This document shows positions 14,550 through 24,268 of a stretch of 49,672 bases of DNA, piece after piece. The DNA is taken from NCBI GenBank assembly GCA_021648025.1, contig JAKITO010000023.1, forward strand, positions 1 through 49,672, in the 5' to 3' direction. Source of the DNA: Paracoccaceae bacterium. Lineage in GTDB: Bacteria; Pseudomonadota; Alphaproteobacteria; Rhodobacterales; Rhodobacteraceae. The notes beneath the pieces were generated by a model. The model was given only the letters and a program-made list of their open reading frames with translations. It did not search any database and was not told the DNA's origin. A program made the translations under genes and the position numbers. Position 1 is the first letter of the stretch. Every line of letters begins with the position of its first letter.

Positions 14550-16075
14550 GGTTAGGCCGGTGGCCGACATGGTCCCGCCTGCTTTTCACCGTGGCCCTGG
14601 GTGCTATTGCAGCTTTTGGGCTGGCACCCTGGGGCGTCTGGCCGCTGACGCTTCTGGTGTTGATGGGATTGCCGATGCTTCTGGCGGAAATACCCTCTGC
14701 GCGCCAAGCGGCGCTTATCGGGTGGGCATTGGGGATCGGCTGGTTTGGCCACGGGTTGGTCTGGATCGTCGAGCCGTTTTTGGTGGATGTCGCCCGCTAC
14801 GGCTGGATGGCCCCGTTTGCATTGCTTTTGATGGCCACCGGCGGGGCTGCATTCTGGGCCGTGGCGTTTGGCCTGGCACATCACATTGGAAAATCCAACC
14901 TGGCCCGCATTTTGGCGCTGATCCTGATATGGTCTTTGGTTGAATTTGGCCGGGCCTATCTGTTCACAGGGTTCCCCTGGGCCGCATTGGCACAAATCTG
15001 GCCCGGCACCGATACGGGTTTGTTGCTGGCATGGATCGGCCCGCATGGGCTGGCGCTTGCCACCCTGATGGCCACCCTGCTGCCCGGTTGGGCGCTAAGC
15101 CAGTCACGCCGGGTTCAAACAATACTGATCGCCACAATACCGGCGTTGGGGTTGATCATTTCAAGCATCGCCATTGGTTTATCCAGCCCTGCCATCGCCC
15201 CCCTGACCAGCAAGACCATTCGCCTGATCCAACCCAACGCACCGCAACACCAGAAATGGGATCCGGATTTTGCCTGGGGTTTCTTTGACCGCCAGATCGC
15301 CTTCACCAGCGCCAAAAGTAATGCAGGCCCCCACCCTGACCTTATCGTCTGGCCTGAAACAGCCATCCCGGTTTTGTTGGGCGACGCGGCGACAACACTG
15401 GAAGCCATAGCCCGCGCTGCCGCCGGATCACCGGTCTTTCTGGGTGTCCAGCGCAGGCAAGGCGCGCGGTACTTCAACTCTTCTATCCTGTTGGATGGGC
15501 AGGGACAGGTCGCGGCCCGCTATGACAAACACCATCTGGTGCCGTTTGGTGAATACGTGCCCTTTGGCGATCTGGCCGCGCGGTTTGGCATTCGCAAGTT
15601 TATCACCCAGGGAGGCGCTGGGTTTTCCGCCGGTCCGGGACCGCAGATCCTGAACATCGAAGGCATCGGCAAAGCCTTGCCGCTGATCTGCTACGAAGTG
15701 GTGTTTCCGCAGGATGTGGGCGGCACAGACCAACGTCCGGACTATCTTTTGCAAATCACCAACGATGCCTGGTTCGGCAAAAACTCTGGCCCTTACCAAC
15801 ATCTGGCCCAGGCCCGGATGCGCGCCATCGAACAGGGCCTGCCAATGATCCGCGTCGCCAATACTGGTGTGTCGGCGATGATCGACCCCTGGGGCCGGAT
15901 CACGGCAGAAATCCCGCTGGGCGAGGCCGGGTTTGTCGACGCCATCCTGCCAGCCCCCCGCGGCCCGACAATATATGCCCGCATGGGCGACGCCCCTGTG
16001 TTTGTTTTGCTACTTATCGCGGCCTTTGGCCTGTTTGGGCGGCAATCGCGTGGTTTTCGGCGCCATTGCATTTGA
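14546..16075 (+). CDS. lnt: Apolipoprotein N-acyltransferase Lnt
   Basis: 509 residues. Transfers the third acyl chain to the N-terminal Cys of outer-membrane lipoproteins. About seven membrane spans occupy residues 1-200 and the C-terminus (VFVLLLIAAFGLFG). The periplasmic nitrilase-like domain carries the catalytic triad: Glu in VWPETAIPVL, Lys in RYDKHHLVPFGEYVPFG, Cys in PLICYEVVFP. ATG overlaps the corC stop (ATGA), so the two are translationally coupled. No sign of decay. Confidence 0.96.
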   Translation: MRLGRWPTWSRLLFTVALGAIAAFGLAPWGVWPLTLLVLMGLPMLLAEIPSARQAALIGWALGIGWFGHGLVWIVEPFLVDVARYGWMAPFALLLMATGGAAFWAVAFGLAHHIGKSNLARILALILIWSLVEFGRAYLFTGFPWAALAQIWPGTDTGLLLAWIGPHGLALATLMATLLPGWALSQSRRVQTILIATIPALGLIISSIAIGLSSPAIAPLTSKTIRLIQPNAPQHQKWDPDFAWGFFDRQIAFTSAKSNAGPHPDLIVWPETAIPVLLGDAATTLEAIARAAAGSPVFLGVQRRQGARYFNSSILLDGQGQVAARYDKHHLVPFGEYVPFGDLAARFGIRKFITQGGAGFSAGPGPQILNIEGIGKALPLICYEVVFPQDVGGTDQRPDYLLQITNDAWFGKNSGPYQHLAQARMRAIEQGLPMIRVANTGVSAMIDPWGRITAEIPLGEAGFVDAILPAPRGPTIYARMGDAPVFVLLLIAAFGLFGRQSRGFRRHCI

Positions 16076-16110
16076 CCCCGGCAAGCCAAGCGCATAGCGG
16101 AGGCAGAGCA

Positions 16111-16155
16111 TCGCCACAACGGCTTCCTGACGTGGCGCAATCAACAGGCTGGAGC
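16111..16155 (+). promoter_or_regulatory. SAM/SAH-type riboswitch before metK
   Basis: A perfect 6-bp stem CGCCAC (16112-16117) / GTGGCG (16132-16137) encloses AACGGCTTCCTGAC, and downstream GGAGC (16151-16155) can pair with GCTTCC in the loop to form a pseudoknot. The loop sequence ACAACGGCTTCCTGACGT and the trailing TGGAGCA match, from memory, the SAM/SAH riboswitch class found before metK in Rhodobacterales. The metK ribosome site (GGAG) is the pseudoknot strand, so ligand binding would block translation initiation. Structure seen; class assigned from knowledge; regulation inferred. Confidence 0.88.
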
Positions 16156-16160
16156 ATTTC

Positions 16161-17342
16161 ATGGCCCGTAACAACTATACCTTCACCTCGGAATCTGTTT
16201 CCGAGGGGCATCCCGATAAACTTTGCGACCGCATATCCGACGCGGTTCTGGACGCCTTTCTGGCCGAAGAACCCGAAGCGCGCGTCGCCGCCGAAACCTT
16301 TGCCACCACCAACCGGGTGATCATTGGCGGCGAAGTCGGCCTGTCGGATCAAGACAAATTGCACGATTATATGGGCAAGATCGACCAGATCGCCCGCGCC
16401 TGCATCAAAGACATCGGCTATGAGCAGGACAAGTTCCACTGGAACACAGTCGAGATCACCAACCTGTTGCACGAACAATCCGCGCATATCGCCCAAGGCG
16501 TTGACGCGGCTGGCGACAAGGACGAAGGTGCCGGCGACCAGGGTATCATGTTTGGCTATGCCACCCGTGAAACCCCCGAACTGATGCCCGCCCCGATCCA
16601 ATATTCCCACGCCATCCTGCGCCGTCTGGCCGAAGTGCGTAAAGACGGCACCGAACCGGCCCTTGGTCCCGATGCGAAATCCCAGCTTTCGGTGATATAC
16701 CAGGACGGCAAGCCGGTTGGCGTCAGCTCGGTCGTGCTGTCGACCCAGCACCTTGACCCGGATCTGACATCGGACGACATCCGCGCGCTTGTGACGCCCT
16801 ACATCGAAGAAGTCCTGCCAAACGGCTGGCTAAGTGACGCAACCGCCTGGCACGTCAATCCAACCGGCAAGTTCGTGATCGGCGGCCCGGACGGCGACGC
16901 CGGCCTGACCGGACGCAAGATCATTGTCGATACCTATGGCGGGGCGGCCCCGCACGGCGGTGGCGCATTTTCCGGCAAAGACCCGACCAAGGTGGACCGC
17001 TCGGCTGCGTATGTGGCGCGGTATCTGGCCAAGAACGTGGTCGCCGCAGGCATGGCGGATCGCTGCACCATCCAGCTTAGTTATGCCATTGGCGTCAGCC
17101 GTCCACTGTCGATATATGCCGACACCCACGGCACCGGCGATGTGGCCCCGGCGGACATCGAAAAGGCGATTGACCGGGTGATCGACCTGACCCCGCGCGG
17201 CATTCGCGAACATCTGCAACTGAACCGCCCGATCTATCAGCGCACCGCCGCCTATGGCCATTTCGGGCGCGCGCCCGAGGCTGATGGCGGGTTCTCGTGG
17301 GAAAAAACTGATCTGGTCGAGGCGCTGAAAAAGGCGGTCTGA
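16161..17342 (+). CDS. metK: S-adenosylmethionine synthase MetK
   Basis: 393 residues. Makes SAM from methionine and ATP. Signatures: [20 protein letters not shown] at the N-terminus, [12 protein letters not shown] near residue 125, and [19 protein letters not shown] near residue 270. Length and ends are normal. The start follows the riboswitch pseudoknot by 5 nt. It terminates the phoH-ybeY-corC-lnt-metK run. In many relatives trmB follows; here 263 bp of repeat-rich noncoding DNA lies downstream instead. Confidence 0.98.
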   Translation: MARNNYTFTSESVSEGHPDKLCDRISDAVLDAFLAEEPEARVAAETFATTNRVIIGGEVGLSDQDKLHDYMGKIDQIARACIKDIGYEQDKFHWNTVEITNLLHEQSAHIAQGVDAAGDKDEGAGDQGIMFGYATRETPELMPAPIQYSHAILRRLAEVRKDGTEPALGPDAKSQLSVIYQDGKPVGVSSVVLSTQHLDPDLTSDDIRALVTPYIEEVLPNGWLSDATAWHVNPTGKFVIGGPDGDAGLTGRKIIVDTYGGAAPHGGGAFSGKDPTKVDRSAAYVARYLAKNVVAAGMADRCTIQLSYAIGVSRPLSIYADTHGTGDVAPADIEKAIDRVIDLTPRGIREHLQLNRPIYQRTAAYGHFGRAPEADGGFSWEKTDLVEALKKAV

Positions 17343-17605
17343 GAAAGCCTGCACAGGCAGGCACCATCACATCCCAGCATGGTGGCGCCGTTTCAACCGC
17401 TCACAGGCGTGCCCCCCCCCCCGGGGGGCACCATCCATCAGACGGGCGGCGGGCCATCAGACGGGCGGCGGGGTGAAACCCCGCCCTACCGGTAGACGAG
17501 CGGACGGTTCACATTTTCAATGGATGGGAAATGGACTGGTTTGAAGCTGGACCGGGGGCGGGCAATTGGGTACTCCCTTGGAGAAATCCAGTTTAAGGAA
17601 ACCTC
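17343..17605. other. Hairpin- and repeat-rich spacer between metK and aroA
   Basis: Contains a perfect hairpin GCCTGC-ACAG-GCAGGC (17347-17362); a GTGC(C-run)(G-run)GCAC palindrome with eleven C and six G (about 17409-17431); two adjoining 19-bp direct repeats (17435-17453 and 17454-17472, each starting CCATCAGACGGGC); and a perfect hairpin GGCGGGGT-GAA-ACCCCGCC (17467-17485). The last resembles a short palindrome scattered through roseobacter genomes. No ORF with coding character and no T-run. The aroA ribosome site AAGGAAA lies at the far end. Confidence 0.75.
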
Positions 17606-18946
17606 ATGACCGCGATCCCGATGACCTCTTTCCCCTGTGACCCCCTTAAAGGTGTGGCCGAGGTGCCCGGTGATAAATCCATCTCGCACCGGTCGCTGAT
17701 CCTTGGCGCGATGGCGGTGGGCGAGACCCGCATCACCGGCCTGCTGGAAGGCGAGGATGTGTTGGATACCGCCCGCGCCATGCGCGCCTTTGGCGCTGAG
17801 GTCATCGACCATGGCGATGGCAGTTGGTCGGTACACGGTGTTGGCGTCGGCGGCTTTGCCGAACCCGATCAGGTGATCAATTGCGGCAATTCCGGCACTG
17901 GTGTGCGGCTGATCATGGGCGCGATGGCGACCTGCCCGATCACCGCGACGTTTACCGGCGACGCCAGCCTGAATGGCCGCCCGATGGCGCGGGTAACCGA
18001 CCCATTGGCGTTGTTTGGAACCCAAGCCATAGGACGTGACGGCGGGCGATTGCCGATGACGATCGTTGGCGCGCATGACCCGGTTCCGGTGCGCTACGAA
18101 GTGCCGATGCCGTCGGCACAGGTCAAATCCGCCGTGTTGCTGGCCGGATTGAATGCGCCCGGCAAGACCGTGGTGATCGAACGCGAGGCGACGCGCGACC
18201 ATACCGAGCGGATGCTGGCGGGCTTCGGCGCCGAGATCACTGTTGAAGACGGCGAGAGCGGTCGGGTAATCACCCTGACTGGCCGACCAGAACTGCGCCC
18301 TTTGGACATTGCCGTGCCCCGTGATCCATCAAGTGCCGCATTTCCGGTTTGTGCCGCCCTGCTTGTGCCCGGGTCGGACGTGTTGGTGCCCGGTATCGGG
18401 TTGAATCCGACGCGGGCCGGGCTGTTCACCACCCTGCGCGAAATGGGTGCCGATCTGACCTACGAGAATGAGCGGACTGAGGGCGGCGAACCTGTGGCCG
18501 ATCTTCGCGCAAGGTTTTCGCCGGATATGGTTGGGATCGAAGTACCACCAGCGCGCGCAGCAAGCATGATTGACGAATACCCGGTGCTGTCCGTGGTCGC
18601 CGCCTACGCAACCGGTGTTACGATGATGGCGGGTGTCAAGGAACTGCGGGTCAAGGAAAGCGACCGGATCGCAGCGATGGCCGATGGGTTGCGCGCCTGC
18701 GGTGTCAGCGTCGAGGACGGCGATGATTGGTGGTCGGTTACCGGCATGGGTCCGGGCAATGTACCGGGTGGCGCGACCTGTGCCAGCCATCTGGATCACC
18801 GCATTGCGATGGCGTTCATGATCCTGGGAATGGCGGCGCAAAAACCAGTATCACTGGATGATGGCAGCCCGATTGCCACGTCTTTCCCGGTGTTTGAGCC
18901 ACTGATGGCCGGCCTGGGGGCGCAACTGCGTCGCAACAACCGGTAA
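17606..18946 (+). CDS. aroA: 3-phosphoshikimate 1-carboxyvinyltransferase (EPSP synthase) AroA
   Basis: 446 residues. Sixth step of the shikimate pathway. [16 protein letters not shown] at the N-terminus binds shikimate-3-phosphate; [14 protein letters not shown] near residue 90 and [16 protein letters not shown] near residue 345 are the two family signatures. The Ala in the GNSGTG-type loop cannot be used here to assign herbicide class with confidence. RBS AAGGAAA, 6 nt before ATG. Begins the run aroA-membrane protein-cmk; its TAA shares a base with the next ATG. Confidence 0.97.
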   Translation: MTAIPMTSFPCDPLKGVAEVPGDKSISHRSLILGAMAVGETRITGLLEGEDVLDTARAMRAFGAEVIDHGDGSWSVHGVGVGGFAEPDQVINCGNSGTGVRLIMGAMATCPITATFTGDASLNGRPMARVTDPLALFGTQAIGRDGGRLPMTIVGAHDPVPVRYEVPMPSAQVKSAVLLAGLNAPGKTVVIEREATRDHTERMLAGFGAEITVEDGESGRVITLTGRPELRPLDIAVPRDPSSAAFPVCAALLVPGSDVLVPGIGLNPTRAGLFTTLREMGADLTYENERTEGGEPVADLRARFSPDMVGIEVPPARAASMIDEYPVLSVVAAYATGVTMMAGVKELRVKESDRIAAMADGLRACGVSVEDGDDWWSVTGMGPGNVPGGATCASHLDHRIAMAFMILGMAAQKPVSLDDGSPIATSFPVFEPLMAGLGAQLRRNNR

Positions 18947-19461
18947 TGTCATTTCGGCGCGCATATTGGTTGGTGTTTGCCCTGATGCTGACGGTTTATG
19001 GCGCGATGGTGTTCTGGACCTTGCCAGCAATTTCTGAGGGTGCGGGCGGGATGATGGCGTTTGATCTGCGTCCCACAGGCTATACCGTGGCTGAGGCACG
19101 GGCGTTTCTGGATAGCCTGAGCGATGAGGCCCGCGCGATATACCTTGGCCCGCAACGGATGTTGGACATGGCCTATCCGGCGTTGTTGGGGTTGGTTCTG
19201 GGCGGAGCGCTCTGGTCGCTTGTCACTTATTCGATGCTGCGGTGGGTTTTGATTTTTGTCGTGGGCGGCAGCGTTTTGGCGGATTATTACGAGAACTTTC
19301 TGGTGGCTCAGATGCTGGTGGAAAATGAAACCGCAAGTGACGCACTTATTTCCAATGCCAGCCGGGCAACAATCGCCAAGTCAGCCTTGGCCGGGGCGGC
19401 AATGGTCGCCCTGCTGATTGTTTTGACCAAGGCAGGCATCACCAAATGGCGGGCGCAATGA
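18946..19461 (+). CDS. Conserved small membrane protein
   Basis: 171 residues with four likely membrane spans (about 7-26, 80-100, 101-120 and 145-165). Between spans one and two is a soluble loop with [20 protein letters not shown]. This looks like a family known across alphaproteobacteria without assigned function. It is sandwiched with overlaps between aroA (1 bp) and cmk (4 bp), so it is co-translated with both. The position is conserved enough in memory to trust the gene, not the role. Confidence 0.82.
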   Translation: MSFRRAYWLVFALMLTVYGAMVFWTLPAISEGAGGMMAFDLRPTGYTVAEARAFLDSLSDEARAIYLGPQRMLDMAYPALLGLVLGGALWSLVTYSMLRWVLIFVVGGSVLADYYENFLVAQMLVENETASDALISNASRATIAKSALAGAAMVALLIVLTKAGITKWRAQ

Positions 19462-20075
19462 ACGAACCGTTCACAATCGCCGTTGATGGCCCGGCGGCGG
19501 CGGGCAAGGGCACGATATCCAGGGCGCTGGCAGCACGGTTTGACATGGGGCATCTGGATACCGGCCTGCTGTACCGGGTGGTCGGCGCGCTGACATTGAC
19601 CGGGGTTGATCCGGTTGAGGCCGCGCGCGGGCTGACGGCCAAAGACCTGGATCGCGACGATTTACGCGCGCCCAATGTGGCACAGGCCGCCAGCAAAGTG
19701 GCGGTAATTGCACAAGTCCGCGCCGCATTGGTTGATTTTCAACGCGCCTTTGCCCGGCGTTCCGGGGGCGCAGTGCTGGACGGGCGCGATATTGGCACGG
19801 TGATCTGTCCACAGGCCGAAGTGAAGCTGTATGTCACCGCCAGCGCCGAAGTGCGCGCACAGCGGCGGTTTCTGGAATTGCGCGGCAAGGGACTGAATGT
19901 AAGCCGGGCGCAGGTTCTGAAAGACGTCAGGGAGCGGGATGACCGGGATATGAACCGCGCCGCGGCCCCGCTCAGACCCGCCGAAGATGCCGTTTTGCTG
20001 GACACCTCCCAGCTGAATATCGACATGGCCGTTGCCCATGCGATCGCAGTGGTTGAAAACAAACGGCAAGGCTGA
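19458..20075 (+). CDS. cmk: Cytidylate kinase Cmk
   Basis: 205 residues. Phosphorylates CMP and dCMP. The P-loop is [27 protein letters not shown] and [14 protein letters not shown] are the NMP-binding and lid-region signatures; [13 protein letters not shown] closes the active site. ATG 19458 overlaps the preceding stop (ATGA) and is preferred over ATG 19446, which lies 12 bp earlier. cmk is normally followed by rpsA; here two genes intervene. Confidence 0.95.
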   Translation: MNEPFTIAVDGPAAAGKGTISRALAARFDMGHLDTGLLYRVVGALTLTGVDPVEAARGLTAKDLDRDDLRAPNVAQAASKVAVIAQVRAALVDFQRAFARRSGGAVLDGRDIGTVICPQAEVKLYVTASAEVRAQRRFLELRGKGLNVSRAQVLKDVRERDDRDMNRAAAPLRPAEDAVLLDTSQLNIDMAVAHAIAVVENKRQG

Positions 20076-20156
20076 CAAACCTGATCCTCACCAAAGTGTT
20101 TGTTTCATAGCCGGAGGCCTGTGCTAGTTTTCCTTGATAAAAGAGAGGGACTATTC

Positions 20157-20708
20157 ATGCACCGCTTCACCATCATTTTCTGCTTTTCCCTGTTGCTTTC
20201 ATCTGGCGCGGCACTGGCGCAAGACAGCCAGCCCGCCGAAAAGCCTCTAACGGAACCGGAGATGACCCTGTCACGCCTGGGCAATATCATTCTGGCCATC
20301 GACCCCGAAGCCAAATTTCGCGGTAATGCGGTGGAATTGACAATTGATGATGTCCCGGTCCTGATTGTGATCGATACCCGTGCCGACCGGATGCGTGCCA
20401 TGGTGCCGATCCGATCCGCCGAGGGACTGGAACCGGACAAATTGCTGCGCCTGATGCAGGCAAATTTCGATTCGGCACTGGATGCCAGATATGCGGTGGC
20501 ACAGGGGCGGTTATGGGGCGTGTTCATCCACCCTCTGTCGCCATTGCAAAAGGATCAGCTGTTGTCGGCGTTGGTGCAAACCGTGGGCTTGGCCAGAACT
20601 TTTGGCACGACCTATTCAGGTGGCGCAAATGTGTTTGGCGGTGGCGACAGCAATCAAATTTACCGTGACCTACTTGAAGAATTGCAGCAAAGGGGCGAAG
20701 TTATCTGA
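20157..20708 (+). CDS. Secreted YbjN-like protein
   Basis: 183 residues. A Sec signal peptide (FTIIFCFSLLLSSGAALA) is followed by a YbjN/type III chaperone-like fold: LSRLGNIILAIDPEAKFRG, VLIVIDTRADRMRAMVPI and LLRLMQANFDSALDARYAV. The C-terminal third is Gly-rich (YSGGANVFGGGDSN). The ATG at 20157 has GAGAGGG 7 nt upstream and gives a proper signal peptide; the frame is open from 20100. Function unknown; it follows cmk and precedes an aldo/keto reductase by 16 bp. Confidence 0.8.
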   Translation: MHRFTIIFCFSLLLSSGAALAQDSQPAEKPLTEPEMTLSRLGNIILAIDPEAKFRGNAVELTIDDVPVLIVIDTRADRMRAMVPIRSAEGLEPDKLLRLMQANFDSALDARYAVAQGRLWGVFIHPLSPLQKDQLLSALVQTVGLARTFGTTYSGGANVFGGGDSNQIYRDLLEELQQRGEVI

Positions 20709-20724
20709 AAACGGAGCGCCAAAA

Positions 20725-21723
20725 TTGCAACATCGTCAAATGGGTCGGGACGGCCCGAAAATATCGTCCATCGGCATTGGGGCCATGTCATTTTCCGATT
20801 TCTACGGACCCACGGACGAGGCTGCCAGCCACGCGATCCTTGATACCGCGCAGGACCTTGGGGTGACCCATATTGATACCTCTAATGTCTATGGCATGGG
20901 ACGTTCGGAAACGGTGATCGGCACCTACTTCAAGGCCCAACCAGAGGCACGCGCACAGTTTCACATCGCCACCAAGGCAGCAATCAGCCGGGACAACGAC
21001 GGCAACCGGGTATTCGATAACTCGGCCATGCATCTTGAGGCGGAGCTGGACAAATCCCTTAAGCGAATGGGGATCGAACAGGTCGATCTGTTTTACATCC
21101 ATCGCCGCGACGCCGATATGGTGATCGAAGAGGCCACTCAAAACCTTGCCCGTCTGGTGCAATCGGGAAAAACCCGCGCCATCGGATTTTCCGAGATCGC
21201 CCCAAGCACCCTTCGCCGGGCGGCGGCGGTCCACCCGATTGCAGCCGTTCAATCCGAGTATTCTTTATCCACCCGCTCGCCAGAGATGGGTTTGGTGCAG
21301 GTTTGCGCCGAACTTGGCACCGCTCTGGTAGCATTTTCACCGGTTGCGCGGTCGTTGCTGACGGACAATCCGCTAGCGCGCGCGACCATTCCCGGCCTGT
21401 CGTTTCTGGCCGGAAACCCAAGGTTCATGGAGCCAAACCTAAGCGCCAATCTGGAAGCGACAGAGCGTTTCCGCAAGCTGGCGGCAGAGATGCAAACCCC
21501 TGCTGCTGCTCTGGCCATAAGCTGGTTGTTGCATCAGGGGGATCACGTCATCCCGATTCCCGGCACACGGTCGGTAAGCCATTTCCACGAGTTGGTGGCC
21601 GGGGTTGATCTGAGCCTGTCCAGCGACGATCTGGCGCGAATGGAACAGGTCTTACCCATCGGCTGGGCGCATGGAGATCGGTATAATCAGGGCCAATGGA
21701 TTGGTCCTGAAAGGTACTGCTAA
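20725..21723 (+). CDS. Aldo/keto reductase
   Basis: 332 residues from TTG 20725 (LQHRQMGRDGPKISSIGIG), with GGAG upstream; no ATG gives the family's N-terminus. Catalytic tetrad: Asp and Tyr in DTSNVYGMGRSE, Lys in IATKAAI, His in YIHRRDAD. The C-terminal NADPH site is PIPGTRSVSHFHE. Probably a cytosolic NADPH-dependent carbonyl reductase of the AKR13-like group; substrate unknown. Lies between cmk and rpsA on the same strand. Confidence 0.92.
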   Translation: MQHRQMGRDGPKISSIGIGAMSFSDFYGPTDEAASHAILDTAQDLGVTHIDTSNVYGMGRSETVIGTYFKAQPEARAQFHIATKAAISRDNDGNRVFDNSAMHLEAELDKSLKRMGIEQVDLFYIHRRDADMVIEEATQNLARLVQSGKTRAIGFSEIAPSTLRRAAAVHPIAAVQSEYSLSTRSPEMGLVQVCAELGTALVAFSPVARSLLTDNPLARATIPGLSFLAGNPRFMEPNLSANLEATERFRKLAAEMQTPAAALAISWLLHQGDHVIPIPGTRSVSHFHELVAGVDLSLSSDDLARMEQVLPIGWAHGDRYNQGQWIGPERYC

Positions 21724-21983
21724 GGCCCGGCCATATCAGGCCGTGCTACCAAGGTTGAAACTTTTTGAATCGCCCTGATTCATCCGGGCCTCTTGCCCTG
21801 CCCGCCTGAACCCTCTATATGCGCAAACGTCGAAGGATCGTCAGAATCCGAATGAGCAGGGCCGGGGAAATCACCGGCCCTTATTGTTTGCGTTTTGACC
21901 CCGATGACCAATTGAAACCCCAAAGACCGGCGGAGACAACCGCACGGCCCGAATAAATGATATAAAAGGACTGTTAGACCCGA
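21724..21983 (+). promoter_or_regulatory. rpsA leader with a GC-rich hairpin
   Basis: A hairpin GGGCCGG (21859-21865) / CCGGCCC (21874-21880) is followed by TTATTGTTT, like a weak terminator or attenuator. A second short stem CGGCC/GGCCG lies just after the reductase stop. About 100 nt separate the first hairpin from the rpsA start. Autoregulation of rpsA by S1 in its leader is known in other bacteria; applying it here is inference. AAAGGA lies 15 nt before the ATG, a longer spacing than usual, consistent with S1 mRNAs lacking a strong site. Confidence 0.45.
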
Positions 21984-23663
21984 ATGGCTCAAAGCACATC
22001 AATGGAGGAATTCGAAGCCCTCCTGAACGAAAGCTTCGAAATTGACACGCCCAAAGAGGGCACAGTTGTCAAAGGCAAAGTCATCGCAATCGAAGCGGGA
22101 CAAGCCATCATCGACGTCGGTTACAAGATGGAAGGCCGCGTTGATATCAAGGAATTCGCCAACCCCGGAGAAGACCCCGAAATCGCCGCGGGCGATGTGG
22201 TCGAAGTGTTCCTTCGTCAGGTTGAAAACTCGCGCGGTGAGGCGGTTATCTCACGCGAGATGGCCCGGCGCGAAGAAGCCTGGGATCGTCTGGAAAAGGC
22301 ATATGCCGACGAAGAGCGTGTCGAAGGCGCGATCTTTGGCCGGGTCAAAGGCGGCTTTACCGTCGATCTGGGCGGTGCTGTCGCGTTCCTGCCCGGTTCG
22401 CAGGTTGATGTACGCCCGGTGCGCGATGCGGGGCCACTTATGGGTCTCAAGCAGCCGTTTCAGGTTCTTAAAATGGACCGTCGCCGGGGTAACATCGTTG
22501 TTTCCCGCCGCGCCATTCTGGAAGAATCCCGCGCCGAACAGCGCGCCGAAGTCATCGCCAATCTGACCGAAGGTCAGGCGGTCGACGGTGTGGTCAAGAA
22601 CATCACCGAATACGGTGCATTTGTTGATCTGGGCGGTGTTGACGGATTGCTGCACGTCACCGACATGGCATGGCGCCGGGTCAACCACCCGTCCGAGATT
22701 GTGACCATTGGCGAGACCATCAAGGTTCAGGTCATCAAGATCAACAAGGAAACCCATCGTATTTCCCTGGGCATGAAGCAGTTGCAGGAAGATCCATGGG
22801 ATCTGGTGGCCGCCAAGTACCTGATGGAGAGCACCCACACAGGCCGCGTGACCAACATCACCGATTACGGCGCATTTGTTGAGCTTGAGCCGGGTGTTGA
22901 AGGTCTGGTGCACGTTTCAGAAATGTCCTGGACCAAGAAGAACATCCATCCGGGCAAGATCGTTTCGACCTCTCAGGAAGTCGAAGTGATGATCCTGGAG
23001 ATTGACGGCACCAAGCGCCGGGTCAGCCTGGGTCTGAAACAGACCATGCGCAACCCGTGGGAAGTGTTCGCCGAGACGTTCCCTGAAGGCACCGAGGTCG
23101 AAGGCGAGGTCAAGAACATCACCGAGTTTGGTCTGTTCATCGGTCTTGAAGGCGACATCGACGGCATGGTTCACCTGTCCGACATCAGCTGGGACGAACG
23201 TGGCGAAGATGCGATCCAGAACTATCGCAAAGGCGACGTGGTTCAGGCGGTTGTGTCCGAGGTCGATACCGACAAAGAGCGAATTTCTCTGTCGATCAAA
23301 AACCTGGGTGGCGACAAGTTTGCCGAGGCCGTTGGTGGCGTCAAGCGCGGCTCGATCATCACTGTTGAGGTGACGTCGATCGAAGATGGCGGCATCGAGG
23401 TGACGTATGAAGGCATGAAGTCCTTCATCCGCCGTTCCGACCTGTCACGTGACCGGTCCGAGCAACGCCCCGAGCGGTTCAGCGTTGGCAACAAGGTTGA
23501 TGCACGGGTCACAAACGTGGATGCCAAATCGCACCGCCTTGGTCTGTCGATCAAAGCCCGCGAGATTGCCGAAGAGAAAGAGGCCGTTGAACAGTATGGC
23601 AGCTCGGATTCGGGTGCATCGCTGGGCGACATCCTTGGCGCGGCGCTGAAGGGCGACGATTAA
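21984..23663 (+). CDS. rpsA: 30S ribosomal protein S1 (bS1)
   Basis: 559 residues with six S1 (OB-fold) repeats. Repeats 3-6 are the clearest, each with a VKNITEYGAFVDLG- or VTNITDYGAFVELE-type strand and a VHVSEMSW/LHVTDMAW turn. The N-terminus MAQSTSMEEFEALLNESF is typical of alphaproteobacterial S1. Brings mRNA to the 30S subunit. Followed by a strong terminator, then ihfB. Confidence 0.98.
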   Translation: MAQSTSMEEFEALLNESFEIDTPKEGTVVKGKVIAIEAGQAIIDVGYKMEGRVDIKEFANPGEDPEIAAGDVVEVFLRQVENSRGEAVISREMARREEAWDRLEKAYADEERVEGAIFGRVKGGFTVDLGGAVAFLPGSQVDVRPVRDAGPLMGLKQPFQVLKMDRRRGNIVVSRRAILEESRAEQRAEVIANLTEGQAVDGVVKNITEYGAFVDLGGVDGLLHVTDMAWRRVNHPSEIVTIGETIKVQVIKINKETHRISLGMKQLQEDPWDLVAAKYLMESTHTGRVTNITDYGAFVELEPGVEGLVHVSEMSWTKKNIHPGKIVSTSQEVEVMILEIDGTKRRVSLGLKQTMRNPWEVFAETFPEGTEVEGEVKNITEFGLFIGLEGDIDGMVHLSDISWDERGEDAIQNYRKGDVVQAVVSEVDTDKERISLSIKNLGGDKFAEAVGGVKRGSIITVEVTSIEDGGIEVTYEGMKSFIRRSDLSRDRSEQRPERFSVGNKVDARVTNVDAKSHRLGLSIKAREIAEEKEAVEQYGSSDSGASLGDILGAALKGDD

Positions 23664-23688
23664 TACCTTCGGGACTTAGCAAATATCA

Positions 23689-23723
23689 AAGCCCCGCAGC
23701 CGGATGGTTGCGGGGCTTTTTTT
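23689..23723 (+). terminator. Rho-independent terminator after rpsA
   Basis: AAAGCCCCGCA pairs with TGCGGGGCTTT around a 10-nt loop, followed by a run of seven T. Separates rpsA from the ihfB transcription unit. Confidence 0.95.
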
Positions 23724-23982
23724 GTGCCCGCGAGCGGCCAAATAGCAGGTTACGGCATGGAATATGCCCGCGAATCAACCGGCACGCCACAAGGTGGCGA
23801 CGGGGATGATCCTTTGTCGGTTAAGTGTTGACCATCTTGTAAGCCCACAGATATCATCCGCATTTCCCCAAGAGGCCAAGAATTCGGCAATTATTCCAAC
23901 AGTTTCTGTTTCCGATCCGGGGAATTGTTTCTATAGTCGGTATGAAGTCTGCTCAAGAATTTCCATGGGAGGAAACCAGTCG

Positions 23983-24264
23983 ATGATTCGTTCGGAGCTA
24001 ATTCAGAAAATCGCCGATGATAACCCGCATCTGTACCAGCGGGATGTCGAGCGTATCGTGAACACCGTGTTCGAGGAAATCACCGGAACCATGGCGCAAG
24101 GAAATCGGGTCGAGCTGCGCGGCTTTGGCGCATTTTCGGTGAAAAAGCGCGATGCGCGGGTTGGTCGCAATCCCAGGACCGGTGAAACCGTGCATGTTTT
24201 GGAAAAGCATGTGCCGTTTTTCAAAACTGGCAAACTGCTGCGGGACCGTTTGAACGGAAAGTAA
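23983..24264 (+). CDS. ihfB: Integration host factor subunit beta
   Basis: 93 residues from ATG 23983, which has GGGAGGAAA upstream; the frame is open from 23764. Classic HU/IHF fold: [17 protein letters not shown], then [20 protein letters not shown] with the DNA-intercalating arm and GRNPRTGE. Partner of IhfA in DNA bending. 319 bp of noncoding DNA upstream hold the rpsA terminator and the ihfB promoter, with TATAGT near 23932 as a possible -10. lapA follows after 4 bp. Confidence 0.97.
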   Translation: MIRSELIQKIADDNPHLYQRDVERIVNTVFEEITGTMAQGNRVELRGFGAFSVKKRDARVGRNPRTGETVHVLEKHVPFFKTGKLLRDRLNGK

Positions 24265-24268
24265 AGTA

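Noticed and set aside
17486..18202. Minus-strand ORF (238 codons) across the metK-aroA spacer
   Set aside because: Mostly antisense to aroA, with no recognisable motif or ribosome site.
20482..20724. Upstream extension of the aldo/keto reductase reading frame
   Set aside because: It overlaps the YbjN-like gene in another frame; the family N-terminus begins at the TTG with GGAG.
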